From Neurospora intermedia (Eukaryota; Ascomycota; Sordariomycetes; Sordariales; Sordariaceae): 64,000 nucleotides of DNA. Both the position numbers and the translations under genes were made by a program. The stretch is taken from contig BTPP01000001.1 in the NCBI GenBank assembly GCA_037102815.1, positions 4,551,001 through 4,615,000 on the forward strand. The letters are read 5' to 3'. Every line of letters starts with the position of its first letter. Position 1 is the stretch's first letter. Below the pieces are notes generated by a model. The model searched no databases. It was not told where the DNA came from and was given only the letters and a program-made list of their open reading frames with translations. Below, piece by piece: positions 38,013-48,965 of this stretch.

Positions 38013-39540
38013 TCAAATCAGGAACTCCTCTCTCACCCAGTGACTGAGCACTACCTTGCCCTCTTCAAACGTAGGCTTTTCCATCCGCACAATGATGGCA
38101 GCATGACTGTGTCGATCATTATGAATCCAAACAGGATACTTGCGCCAGCCCAGTGCATCCAAGGCGTTGATGGCAGCAAACTGATATGGCGCCAGAGCAA
38201 GCGTGGGCTGATGTGGGTGTGACTGTTTGCGCTCGAGCGCCAGAATCTCCTGGTGGGAGGAATCGTCGGCTTCTTCGCCGGAATCGCCATCGGACAGTCC
38301 AAGATACTGCTGGTTTTGAGAGCTGTTCAAGTCTTCATACGCATGTTCAACAGCTTCGCGCATCTCCTTGATCCATAGGTCCACCCGGTAACTCTCAACG
38401 TCGATTCCCGCCAGGCCCTTTTCGTGTAACTTGACTCTCTTGGAGCTTCGCACCGTTTGGACCGCCGAATTGATAAAGAAAGCGACCAATCCCAACGGGA
38501 CAAAAACCGCTACGGCCAATATAAAGGGCACCCTGTTTATCCATTTCTTCAGGTTGGCCACAAGCGGTTCCTTCGGCTTGGGTGGCGCGGGGGATACGGG
38601 GTTTGTCGGATCTAGAATGACAGGCTCGTACCCCTTGACGTAGTTGACTTTGACTTTGTCCAAATCGGTGTAAGGGTCCGTTTTCGCTATGCCGGTGGTG
38701 TAGTAGACGGCAGACCTGTCGTTCACGATATTTGTATAGAGGATTCGACGCTTGAACTTGGCAAGACCGCACATGAAAATAGATTTCGGATCCGCCAGAA
38801 CCGCGAGAAGGGGCTTTCCCGTGTCACGGAACTGATCAATACCGAAAAGTTGTCTGCCTGACATGCATAGGGTACGCGCACCTAGTACGTTCCATACGTG
38901 GTTTGGCCAACCGCGAAGAGGAGTGCGCACCCCCAGAAATGGGCTAGCAAATGCCGTGAATGTCTAGCGCAAGCATGTTAGCTCAATGTCTTGTTCTTTG
39001 TTTCTTTTCTTTTTTTCTTTTTCTTTTTTTTTCTTTCGTTCGGAAGGTCCATACCATGCACTCGAGGTTGTCCAGCACACCTCGCGCATAAAGAAGGCCG
39101 ATCGCATAACGGGCCACCAGGCCGCCGAGCGAGTAGCCAGCGATGCTGATCTTCTTGATTTTTCCACCTTCGCTTTCGACTGCTTGGAGTTCCTCTTCGA
39201 TCTCGTTACATACTCGTTCGCCGCCGAGCTCGATGCCATCGTAAGTAAACGATCCGGCGTTGCGCTTCGCTACGAGAATTTTCAACTTGTCGCGTGGATA
39301 CTGAGCTTGCAAAGCATTCGCTACAGAGGCCATATGATTCGGGTTACCCCATAGCTATTGTTCAGGTTGCGGGTCAGAGTTGGTGGTTCTGCAAAGTGCC
39401 ACATGGTTTTGGCGATCATTGCGCCATGCACGAGCACAGGGGCATGGACAGGAGCGTAGGGTAACAGGACTTACACCATGTACCAAAACGCAGAGGTGGT
39501 CGGCCTCAGGGACACGTCCGTGACCTAAATAATCCGCCAT
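38013..39540 (-). CDS. DUF676 serine esterase/lipase (ROG1/LPL1-like)
   Basis: Three exons: 39540-39475, 39354-39055 and 38963-38013, giving 438 residues. The two introns of 120 and 91 bp are in phase 0. The first splice joins VLVHG to LWGNPNHM, the oxyanion/N-terminal signature of the family, which fixes the boundaries. The nucleophile motif is GYSLGG within IAGYSLGGLVARYAIG. A hydrophobic segment (FILAVAVFVPLGLVAFF) may anchor the protein in a membrane or lipid droplet, and a late His in WIHNDRHSH may belong to the triad. Yeast relatives Lpl1 and Rog1 act on phospholipids or monoglycerides; the substrate here is not known. The second intron carries a T/C-rich run near 39,000-39,040. Confidence 0.88.
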
Positions 39541-41310
39541 GGTTCGTTTAGGGTCAGCGATCAGAGACCGGTAGATAGATCGAAAAGAGGGAGAATGCTA
39601 GCAGTTTGGTAGTTGTTGTGGTGCGTTATCGAAGCAATTTAAAGGTCGCCTTTGCAGGGAGGGAGCTTGGCGGTGGGTTATCAAGGTGGGCGGCGTTACG
39701 GCGTGAATAGCGCAACCCCCTGACCAACAACCCAACAACCCGGAAATGTCCCTGCAAAGCCGATGGATAGTCTGGATGACGCTTTGGACTGGTTGGTTGC
39801 CCGGCGCGGACAGATCGGACGCCGTCCCAAAACAGCCCGCCTGGACGCGATGCTGCCACGGGATGAGTGGGGGGGCTGATACGGTAGGGCGCGGTTTTAG
39901 GCCCAAGCACTGCCCGCCCGGACAGCACTACTAATGAAACGTCCTGGAAGAGAGATTGCTTGTCAACCCAAAGCTCATCAAACTCGAAAACGGGAATCAA
40001 GATGCGCCCGCTCGATGTTCATTCGGACATCACGAGCAACCGCGGGCTCAGCTGTCCAAGTGGCAAATCATAAGCCCTTATCACGCGGCGCGGCGGCCGC
40101 AGAGCATTCTCATTATGGGCCGCAAAGTCCCCAAAGTCCGCGTCCGAGCTCACCTCTCATGCTGTTTTATGGCATGGGGCTGTTTGGTTGCGAGATTCGT
40201 CGGTTATCTATGAAGGTGCAGCAACCGCAGTTCGTTCTCATTCTCGAACGCCGTGTCCGGCCACACGACCGTATGCCTGGAGAGATGACGACAGTGAGGT
40301 CGGTACATGAGCGATCAGCGCAACTAGATGTGCCCCCTTCTCATCATCGGCGAGCTCATGTGCCTCCACCTAGAATAGGGACCGAACTCGGTGGGGTTTT
40401 GCGATCCATATGACGCTGTCTGTACTACCTTATATCCGACCGCGGGAATATCCCTGAAGGCCATGGCCGCTAGAGCTGTCTCCTCACAAACCCGGGGTTC
40501 AACGAGTCCTTTGACAACCAGATACGAAGCAGAAACATAAAACTGACGACTCGAAGCCGGAGAAGTAGAGGTAGAGCGGACTCTTTGTCTTCGAGGCCAG
40601 AGCCCAGGGAAGCTCGAGTGAAAAGGCATTCTCGAAATGAAGGTTGGACCCGATCTTATGGCTCCCTTCATTTCTCTTCATTTTTGTATTTGTGTGAAAT
40701 TATTCATGTTTTGATCATTTTTGTATTTGTGTGAAATTATTTATGTTTTGATCTTTTTTTATTCTCTACTTCCCTGAATATCGAAGCAAGCTTCGATGCT
40801 CTCTAGATCGCGATGAGGCCGCCACGGCTGCTTCTCGAGCGCATCCATCTCCATCATGTGAATCTGATGAAACATGACATATGTGCTCCATGACAGTGGT
40901 CAAGATGCATAGCGCATGCAACCTCAAACTTCACTTGGTGGGTGTTAGGAATCAGGATGGCCATGATACGAGATAACTACGTTGGCGTTCACTGGAGACT
41001 GCGAACTTTCCAAGCAGATCAACATAAGGTTTCGTTGGTTCCGAGGAAGGATAAAGTTAAACATCCATTGAGATACCACGGAACCGTTCCTATAGAATAC
41101 CTCTCCCGCTTGGACGAGAAAGCTACCAATCTGAACCAAATATCCCAAGCGTCCCGAAATCGACCTCATATCGGCAATTTATCCTGTCCGAGAAACAACG
41201 TCTACATCTACTGATCGTGAAACAGAAGGCAAAAGTCAAAACCCCACCCCCTATTAAATCATTACCTCGTCTCCCCAAACGCCACCACTTGTTCATCAGC
41301 CACGCTTTAT
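39541..41310. other. Intergenic region, lipase promoter to GDPD 3' end
   Basis: No gene is recognised. It contains a 37-bp tandem duplication at 40680-40753. Confidence 0.5.
40680..40753. repeat. 37-bp tandem duplication
   Basis: Two adjacent copies of a T-rich unit (40680-40716 and 40717-40753) differ at one base, a C/T change. The near-identity suggests a recent duplication. Confidence 0.85.
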
Positions 41311-42662
41311 TCATACCAACGTCGTAGGCCCTTCTTTATCCTGTTTCCTCTTTCCCTTCGTTGCCAGCCTTGGCCAATAAACCCAAATAAACATAACCGC
41401 CAAGATCTGCAGCATGAACGCATTTACATGCATCTTGACATTCTTCAATTCTCCTCCCCTGTTTGGACCTGACCCTACTTGCTCTTTCCCTTTCTCTGAC
41501 CACCTCTCACAAACCTCCAAAAACAACTTTGGATCATCCGTGATGACCCCATCCACCCCCTTCCGTATCCCCCATTCCATCCACCGTTCCTCGTTAACCG
41601 TCCAAATGTAGAGCTTCCGTTGCGCCTTGCGGATCTTGCTGATGAAGCGGGCGCCGATGGGACCGACGAGCATGTGTTGCATGAGGTTAAAGTCGACGTT
41701 GGAGTGGGCTTCGGAGAGGAAACGGGAGGCATAGGGGAGGGAGAAGCCGATGTAGGCAAATCGGTAGGAGGGGAAGTAGGATTTGGCTACGTTGATGTAA
41801 TTTTCCTTTTATTATTGTTAAGGGGTATAAGTAAGTAAGACGCCAAAATAGAATGTAAAAAAAAAAAAGATGAACGATGTGTGAAAATTATCACTTACAT
41901 TCCAGCAACCCAGGACTACTCTCTCATTCCAGGCTCGTGTCGTCGGCACAGATTCAATCGTTTTGATTGTGGTGCTCAGTAAGACGTCCGGATCGTCGTC
42001 GATCTTAAACATGATGTCTTAGCATTGGGTACCGTTCATTCGGATTCACGTTGAGAAGAAGAAGAAGACCGTCAAACTCACCTTGATATCCAACAACACC
42101 CACACTGACTCTAAACCAGGTTGCCCTAGATACTCCAGCAGATCTTGCAACCTCGGGATTGATTGCTGTGGCTCCCTGATAGTCCTCAACGTACTCAAGT
42201 AGTCCCAGTCACACTCCGAAACCTTTTTGTCTATGCCAAAACATCGTTTAAGGGACGGATCCTGTTGAACATACGTGCGTTAACACGGATGTCCTCACAA
42301 CTTTTACGTACTGACGATGCTGGTGAGGGGGAACGAGGAGATAAAGAAAAGGACGTTAGAAAACATACATGTACGAGTACGACAACCCCATCTTTGGTCA
42401 AGTGCAAATCAGTCTCGATCGCATGTGCACCAACGTCCACAGCTCCTTGGAAGGCTCCCATGGAGTTTTCGGGGAAAGCGGCTTTATACCCACGATGCGC
42501 GATCGCTTGAGGAAGCCGTGGTCCCGCAGGTTTCTGTCCATTGCCGTTGGCTATACTGGTGTTTGATCCGGAATTGGAAGGGGTGCGAGTAAGAGGTTCT
42601 GAATGGGCAAGAGATAGGTGGTTAGCTTCGGGTTGTTGGTAGAAACTTAGTGCTCGAAACAT
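41311..42662 (-). CDS. PGC1: Glycerophosphodiester phosphodiesterase, Pgc1-like
   Basis: Four exons: 42662-42369, 42261-42082, 42003-41899 and 41805-41311, all phase 0, giving 357 residues. The GDPD fold is shown by [23 protein letters not shown] and VLVHDPSLKR (the last formed across the first intron), then LLDIK, and [11 protein letters not shown] with [10 protein letters not shown] near the end. A C-terminal hydrophobic helix ([16 protein letters not shown]) plus a basic tail suggests tail anchoring. Yeast Pgc1 is a tail-anchored phospholipase C that degrades phosphatidylglycerol at mitochondria and lipid droplets; the same domain plan supports that role here. An in-frame start exists upstream (to 42809), but 42662 gives a better N-terminus. 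The acceptor of exon 4 (AAAAG) is weak but restores the frame. Confidence 0.86.
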
Positions 42663-45371
42663 GGCGAGATGGATGTTTACCTGTTGCCTGTGGGGATTCT
42701 TCCCCTGAATGTGTCTGTAAGTGCGACATGTCCTGGCGACCAAATCGTTCAGGACCTTCCGACTAACAACGCTCGTTGCAAATATATTTTGATCAAGTTT
42801 GCCCTTCACGGTATGGTTTTACTGAAAGTCGATCGTGGGAAGATGGGTTAAATGGCAAAACTAAGGGGTTCAAAGGTAAGATGTGGTTGGAAAAGTTACC
42901 CCAAGAGAAGATCTGCCCTGAGTAGAGGTAGTATCGTTACGGGTATTCACACCTCAGCCACTTTTACCAAACCAGCGGCAGGCAGGCAAGCGGCAACTCG
43001 TAGCCCTGGATCGACCCTACACTAACAGGCTTGGAATGGTGATCCTCGAAATTCTTACTGTGTAGGTTGAAGCTCAGACACGACCTGGACAGTTCATCTG
43101 AAACTTGGACCACTGAGGTGATGGAAATGCTCTTGATTAGTCAAACGGTATGAAGTTGTGCAATGTTATGTTGTTGTGTTGTCCATTGTTATTCGCATGG
43201 ACCCCTTCAGGACAATTGTTAGTGTCCTTGGCTCGATGAGCCGTCAGAGTGTAGGAGGTTTGGAGACGACCCTGCAGATCTTCGGTCATCGGGCACATGA
43301 ACCCGGGCCGGCCCTTACCGTGTCCAAGCGTTCGGTATGTTCTTGAGCACGAGTACCTGTTCGAGACTTTCAGGCCGGCCGGTAGGCATCGTTGCGGCCG
43401 GACTACTCTCTTGGGGCCGCAAGCGGACAGAAACGGCGAGTAGTGTAATGCGTGCAAAGTGGAAAGAAGGGACATGCGCCCAGGTGGCCCCCTGGCCGCA
43501 CTTCCCACACTATCGGTGTGATCCCGATCAAGAATCATGGCCAATTCGTCAATCATAGGTAGGTACGTCTTTTTGACACGCGAAAACACAGAATTCTTCT
43601 CTATCGTAGAGGGAGGAGTTCATAGTGTACTTCATACAGGGCAGCAAGAAGTCGGGATTCCAATTGCAGCAATGCGTGGAACCTCCTGTTAAAGTGGCAC
43701 TAGGCATGACATCACGCCGTGAAGTCTGCGTATGTATCCCCAGGGGGCTCCAGCAACTCTTGTTCACCTCGAAAAGGCTCCTTCTCCGCTCTCATCGTTG
43801 ACACCTTTGACAAGCTCGCTTTTTCGAGCTCCGTTCCCGTCCCGCTCCAGGAGTTGACTCCATTCAACACAGTGGACTTTTAGAGTCAGCAAAACAACCT
43901 GAAGGGAACAGACAGGGCTCCTCTTTTCCTTATCTCTATGTACGCAGTACACTACTGTAGACTCCACCTGTCTCTCCGTTGCGGAAGGCCGGGAGCTTGA
44001 AACATGACAAGTCGCAAGAAGCCCTGTTCCTGGCACCGCGCCGGCGGGCGAGGCGGATACTGTCAACGAGACTCGTATTGCCACCTTGTTCTGTCGTCGA
44101 TGTGCTTGATAAGCATGGCAGTCACTGCAGAGACAGGCCGTACTTCGTGCTATTGTACGGTGAGCGTCGACTGAATTCCCCGTTCATTGAGGTGTACTCC
44201 GTAGTCCGCTGTCCGAAGTCCGCTATCCGGCGCCGGCTTACACTACAACTCTGCCGGTCCTGGCTTCGATCCAAAAGGCTTGTTTTGTTATGTGGATGTT
44301 CAGGGGTTTAGGGTAGAGGCGACATGACGCGAGGCGGCAAGCGAAGCAAGATTCCGCCTGGCCTTTTTGCCCTCTTTCCTAGAAAATAAAATTTGAAAGA
44401 AAGAATTGGAAAAATAAAAATAAAATAAACAAATGATCCCTTGAACTTGACTAGACATGGACTATGGCCGTGTCGCAAGTCGCCGTGATCAAACCTTCAG
44501 CAATACAGTAATTTGGATAGCGAAAAAGAAGAGCCCAGTATTGCCGTCGGTACGCCTATCCTGTCCCCCGGATAATGGGAGGGCTTCATGTTCCACTTCA
44601 GGCTAAAGGCGCGCGCGCGCATCAGAAGGCATTACCCGTCTTCTGGGGTACTCTACACACGTGTGAAACGGGCGGGAAGAATCCATGGCATGGTAGTAAC
44701 GACCGGACGGTTGTAGCAAGTACCAGAGACTATCATGATCCGGGTCTTTATGCCGTGATATGTAACATTCTTCTCCAGGCATTTGGAAGCATCGGCGAAC
44801 GACCGATCAGAAGAAAGTCGAGAACGGGTTTGCTAGGGCTCGGATCGATGTCACGTCAAATGCGACTTGGTCTGTAATATCTTTGCATTCTGCCAGTAAT
44901 ATAACTGGGAAAGGGTGAGAATGGCAAGTATCTCCTATCAAATAGCGACTATGATCATCCTTGCCTGTCAACATCGTGTGTGCTTGGTACTCAGGTAACA
45001 TCTGAAGCATCCCGCTCTACAGCTAAAGAGCTGCATAAACAAACAGCGGGGAAAAGGACTGCCGATAGGAGTATGAAAGCACATGATGACGAGAATCCCT
45101 TACTTACTCGCCACCCCTACTCTAGGCTCGCTGCAACACTCGCGACTGCTGTCAAAACCGTCGTCCGCTTAGTACACTGTCTGACCTCGGTTGATTTCCT
45201 CTCTGTCATGTAATCTGGCAAATTTGAAGCACTCCCAGAAACTCCACCCTTGGCCAACATATCCAAATGGAAGAAATAGTTTTCCCGGCCTGTACCCAGT
45301 CATAACCAAAAAGTATCGTGAGAACCTGCGCCTACCAATTCCGGAAATATTCCTATTGTCCACCAATGCCG
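42663..45371. other. Intergenic region, 2.7 kb
   Basis: This lies between the GDPD start and the acu-15 stop, both minus strand. No gene is recognised. It contains one copy of ACGCAGTACACTAC (43942-43955) and a short GC dinucleotide run near 44,610. Confidence 0.45.
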
Positions 45372-48259
45372 TTAGAGTCCATACCCATGTAATCCATCCA
45401 AAAGAAAGTTGTTTGTGCCCGCTGACGTCACGGGCAATAGCGTGTTGCGGTAATCCATATTTCCGTTGTTCAAACCCATGTCGCCGGACGGAACATCATC
45501 GCAAGAAGAAATACTTTCTTCACTCAAACTGAGAACGCTCTGTGCTGTTGGAGCGCCTGGTACAAAGTCACCAAGATTAAACGATGACATATCCCATGGA
45601 TCTTGCCCCCATGCCGTGGCTGACGATGGTGTAGCAGACGAAGGCGTCTCCAAGGGTGCCAAAGCTGGACCCCCGTAAATTGCAGTATACAGACTGACCG
45701 GGCCACCGTCCAACGATCTTACCAGTGCTTCCCACTCAGCTGTCGACATGCCGGTTGATGTCTTCTGCGGGAACATTTGGCCTTGCTGAGAGTGAGAGGA
45801 TGCTATGGAAGAGCGTTGGTGTTGCTGTTGTTGTGGTTGTTGTTGTTGTTGCTGGGGCTGATGAGGTTGACTGCGCATCTGTACCGGGGAAACGGGTGAC
45901 TGAGGTGAACTTAATGAAAGATAATCCAAGTTTGGGGTCGACTGTGTGCCAGTCGATGTGCGCCCCATAAGCGCAGCTTGGGCGACTTGGGCATGACTCA
46001 GAGAGTGGCGATGGTGCGGTCGCATTTGTTGCGCTTTTTGTCGTAAGCTATCGAATGACGTTTGAGAACGGGCGCGATTTAGTTCATTTTTGTGCTGTTG
46101 TTGAAGTTGCTGATGTTGATATTGTTGGTGCTGAGGAGTCACAGCCATCCCAAGTAGCTTGTCCCGCTGCATGATGAGATCTGTCTCGCTCAAGCTAGCG
46201 CTAGAGTGACGAGCAAGGGTTGGTTGAGCACCGCGATCAACAGCTGAAGGTGAAGGAGATCCTTGCTGCGCCGGTGGTGTGGGCATACACGCCTCAGGAG
46301 ACTGTCTCGGGGGTGTCGGCAAGGACTGGGGAAGCGATTCCTCGACGGTAACCAGCATTCCAGCAATTCTCTTAAAATCGTACGATCCTGGAGCGTTCAC
46401 CTTGGTAACAATCTTAACAACGCTGTTGACCAGTTTCTCGTTATCCTTCAACACTTTGCTGTCATGCTTGAGTCCCAGTGTCTGGTACAGCAACGCCATA
46501 CCGCAGACGATCAAGATGTCTGCCTTGTTCAGGCAGAAGGAGAAGGACATGGACCTCTCCTCCAGCAGTTGAACTATTTGCACAATGCTCTTACTGGACT
46601 CGGCAACAGACATGAGTGCAGGAGCAGCCTTCGGGCCCAGGCTAGATGCAATAGCCGGCCGATAGATAAGGATTCGAGTATAATAATAGGCGAGGGCAAG
46701 AAGAGGAGACCTGCTGCCTGTCACATCGGTCGAGGGCTTGTCCTGCTTGAAGTTGAGCTTCAAGTGCTGCGGTAGGTTCTCAAACCACTCGGTGAGTTCT
46801 CCCTCAAGTGATGACATCTGCTGTAGTGACAGCTCGTACGAAGTGGCAGCCGGGTAGATCTTCTCAAGGACCTTGCCCAGGATCCGGGATCCTCGGAACA
46901 AGGCAAGTGCGCTGGAGATCCTGGTAGGTTCGCCGGGAAGGCTTGGCTGAAATCCCTTCTCTGTGACATTTTCGTCGTCGGTGTCTGATGGGAACTCGGC
47001 GTGGACGTCTTCATCCTTGAGAAGCTTTGGGAGACCAAGGATAGCGGCAGAGAAGCTACATCTGTTAGAAATTGTCCATGCCTTGTGTGAACGAGTGCAC
47101 TTACCAGTCAAGTGTGTACAGAGTCCAGAACACCTTCTTTCGTGTCTCGATAGTCAGGGCACCGAATGAGAAGCGCTTCTGGCTTTGATGTAAACCTAAG
47201 CGGTGAGAAAGTCCCACAGCAATGCCCTTGTAGTATTGCAGCCGCTTATAGTCGGCCCGGACAGTGCAGTACATCAAAGCAAGGATGAGGCATTGGAGGG
47301 TAAGCATAGTGTTGTCCATCAAGACAGCCTCCAAAGACTTGTGCCATTGTGTCTCGCAAGCGGCCAGCTGCTGAAAGTCAGGCTGCTCACTGGACAGGCC
47401 GGCAATGCTAAAGACCAAGTAAAGCTGTGTGAGCTTGTGGTTGTTCTTGATCTTCTCAGGATCCGCGACGAACTCCTCGTAGACACGAAGGAAAGCGGGC
47501 TTGTGGAGAACCGGAAATAATGGCGCCCATTCTTGGAAGTAAACATTCACGCAGCGATCAGAAAACAGCCGAGGCGGTATCCTCATACTCTGAGGGGCCA
47601 GCTTTGTCGAGAGAGGATAACATCCCTGAATGTGCAAGAAGGCCTCTGGGTTGAAGTCGGTGCAGGACTTGCCGTTCTCTTGGATTTTACGCTTGAATGT
47701 TTCTGGATATGTGGTCAGTCAGTCATCAAGGATGCGGATCCTTCGGGAGCTGCTGGAGTGAGTGGGGAGACATACCGATAAAAGATCGGCCACTGGAAGC
47801 GCCCATGAAGTAGGAGTCGGAATTCTCGACACCGAGCAACAAGGGCGATGCTTGGACGCGGAAAGTATCCTCTTTTGCCGGTGTGCCGGAATCCCTCTTT
47901 ATCTCTGCTGCCGCAGTGCTTCGAGGTGGCTCGGCAGATCGGCTGCGATTGCTGTGCATCTTGGAGAGCATATCGAGCTTCTCGTCCTTTTCATCCAGCA
48001 AGTCCTTGAGTTCCCGGATTTCCGCCTCCAACGCTCGTACTCGCTCCTCGAGCGATTCTGTGTAGCCTCTGGGGAAAGCGCGCCTACTGAGCTTGTCGCT
48101 AGTCTTGCACTCGAACCCAACATTGGCGCATTGCGAACAACACGGCCGGATCCCGTCGCAGCGGATTTTTTTGCTGCGGCAGCGGTCGCAAGCCTGAGCG
48201 ATGCGACTTTGTGAGCTGTTGCCCACCTTGATAACTTTCATGGGTAGAATGCCGGGCAT
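45372..48259 (-). CDS. acu-15: Acetate utilisation transcription activator (FacB/Cat8 type)
   Basis: Three exons: 48259-47776, 47702-47105 and 47055-45372, giving 921 residues. The Zn2Cys6 cluster has Cys24, 27, 34, 41, 44 and 51, followed by the FacB/Cat8 linker [20 protein letters not shown] and a coiled coil. The fungal transcription-factor middle domain spans exons 2 and 3 ([16 protein letters not shown], then [16 protein letters not shown] across intron 2). The C-terminal third is Gln/Pro/Ser-rich with a poly-Gln stretch and ends in an acidic, likely activating region. FacB activates acetyl-CoA synthetase, glyoxylate-cycle and gluconeogenic genes during growth on acetate; acu-15 is the Neurospora counterpart. 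The acceptor of intron 2 was set at 47056-47057 because the AG six bases upstream would place a stop codon at the junction. Confidence 0.93.
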
Positions 48260-48729
48260 TTTGGGCGCCTTTCACGCGGCCGGGATAATCCCGTGCCTGT
48301 CGATAGTCGATAATGTCGGTAAATCAAGTTGTGGGTAAAACGGGCAAGTGCTTGTGTCGAGGACGAAACCCAAGGTTGTCGATACAGCACCAGATCGTGG
48401 AATATAACCCGTCTTGGATCGTCACAAAAGTCAATGTCGAGGTTGATATGATCGAAGAGGGGAGTGGTGAAGAGAAGGCAGTTGGCGTATATGGTATTGA
48501 CACGTTCTCACTGGTGTCTGTTCTTGACGTTGATTTGGTCGTAATCCGCAGGCGAAGTTGAAGTTGAGCCGGTAGATGACTGCTTGTGTGGTGATGGATG
48601 TGGCAATGGTGGTGTAAGTCGAGGAGCTAAAGGTGAAAAAAATCTAAGACAGAAGCAAGCCAAGATCTCCAAATCCTTCAAAAGTCGAGTCGGTCCAGTG
48701 AAAGGGGGGGGATTTGGAGAGCACGACAG

Positions 48730-48735
48730 GCGGGG
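48730..48735. promoter_or_regulatory. Candidate CRE-1/CreA site (GCGGGG)
   Basis: This matches SYGGRG 471 bp upstream of the acu-15 start. FacB-type genes are known targets of carbon catabolite repression. The motif is short, so the match alone is weak. Confidence 0.25.
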
Positions 48736-48959
48736 CGACCTGATTTAAGGATGAATTCCGTGGGAAGGAGCATACGGGGGTACATTGGTGAGTTGCTGTG
48801 AGCCAAGAGGGACGGAACCAGGGGGACAGGACTGGCTAGCGGGCCAGCGAGAACTGAAGCGTAGTAGTAGCACTGCGTGGCAGCGAGGCAGCGAGGGCGC
48901 GAGGAGGGTTGATGCCACGCTGAGGGGAAAAGCGGGCGGGAAGGAGTCCCTGGTCGTCC

Positions 48960-48965
48960 GTGGGG
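48960..48965. promoter_or_regulatory. Candidate CRE-1/CreA site (GTGGGG)
   Basis: A second SYGGRG match about 700 bp upstream of acu-15 on the same strand, 230 bp from the first. Weak alone, slightly better as a pair. Confidence 0.22.
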
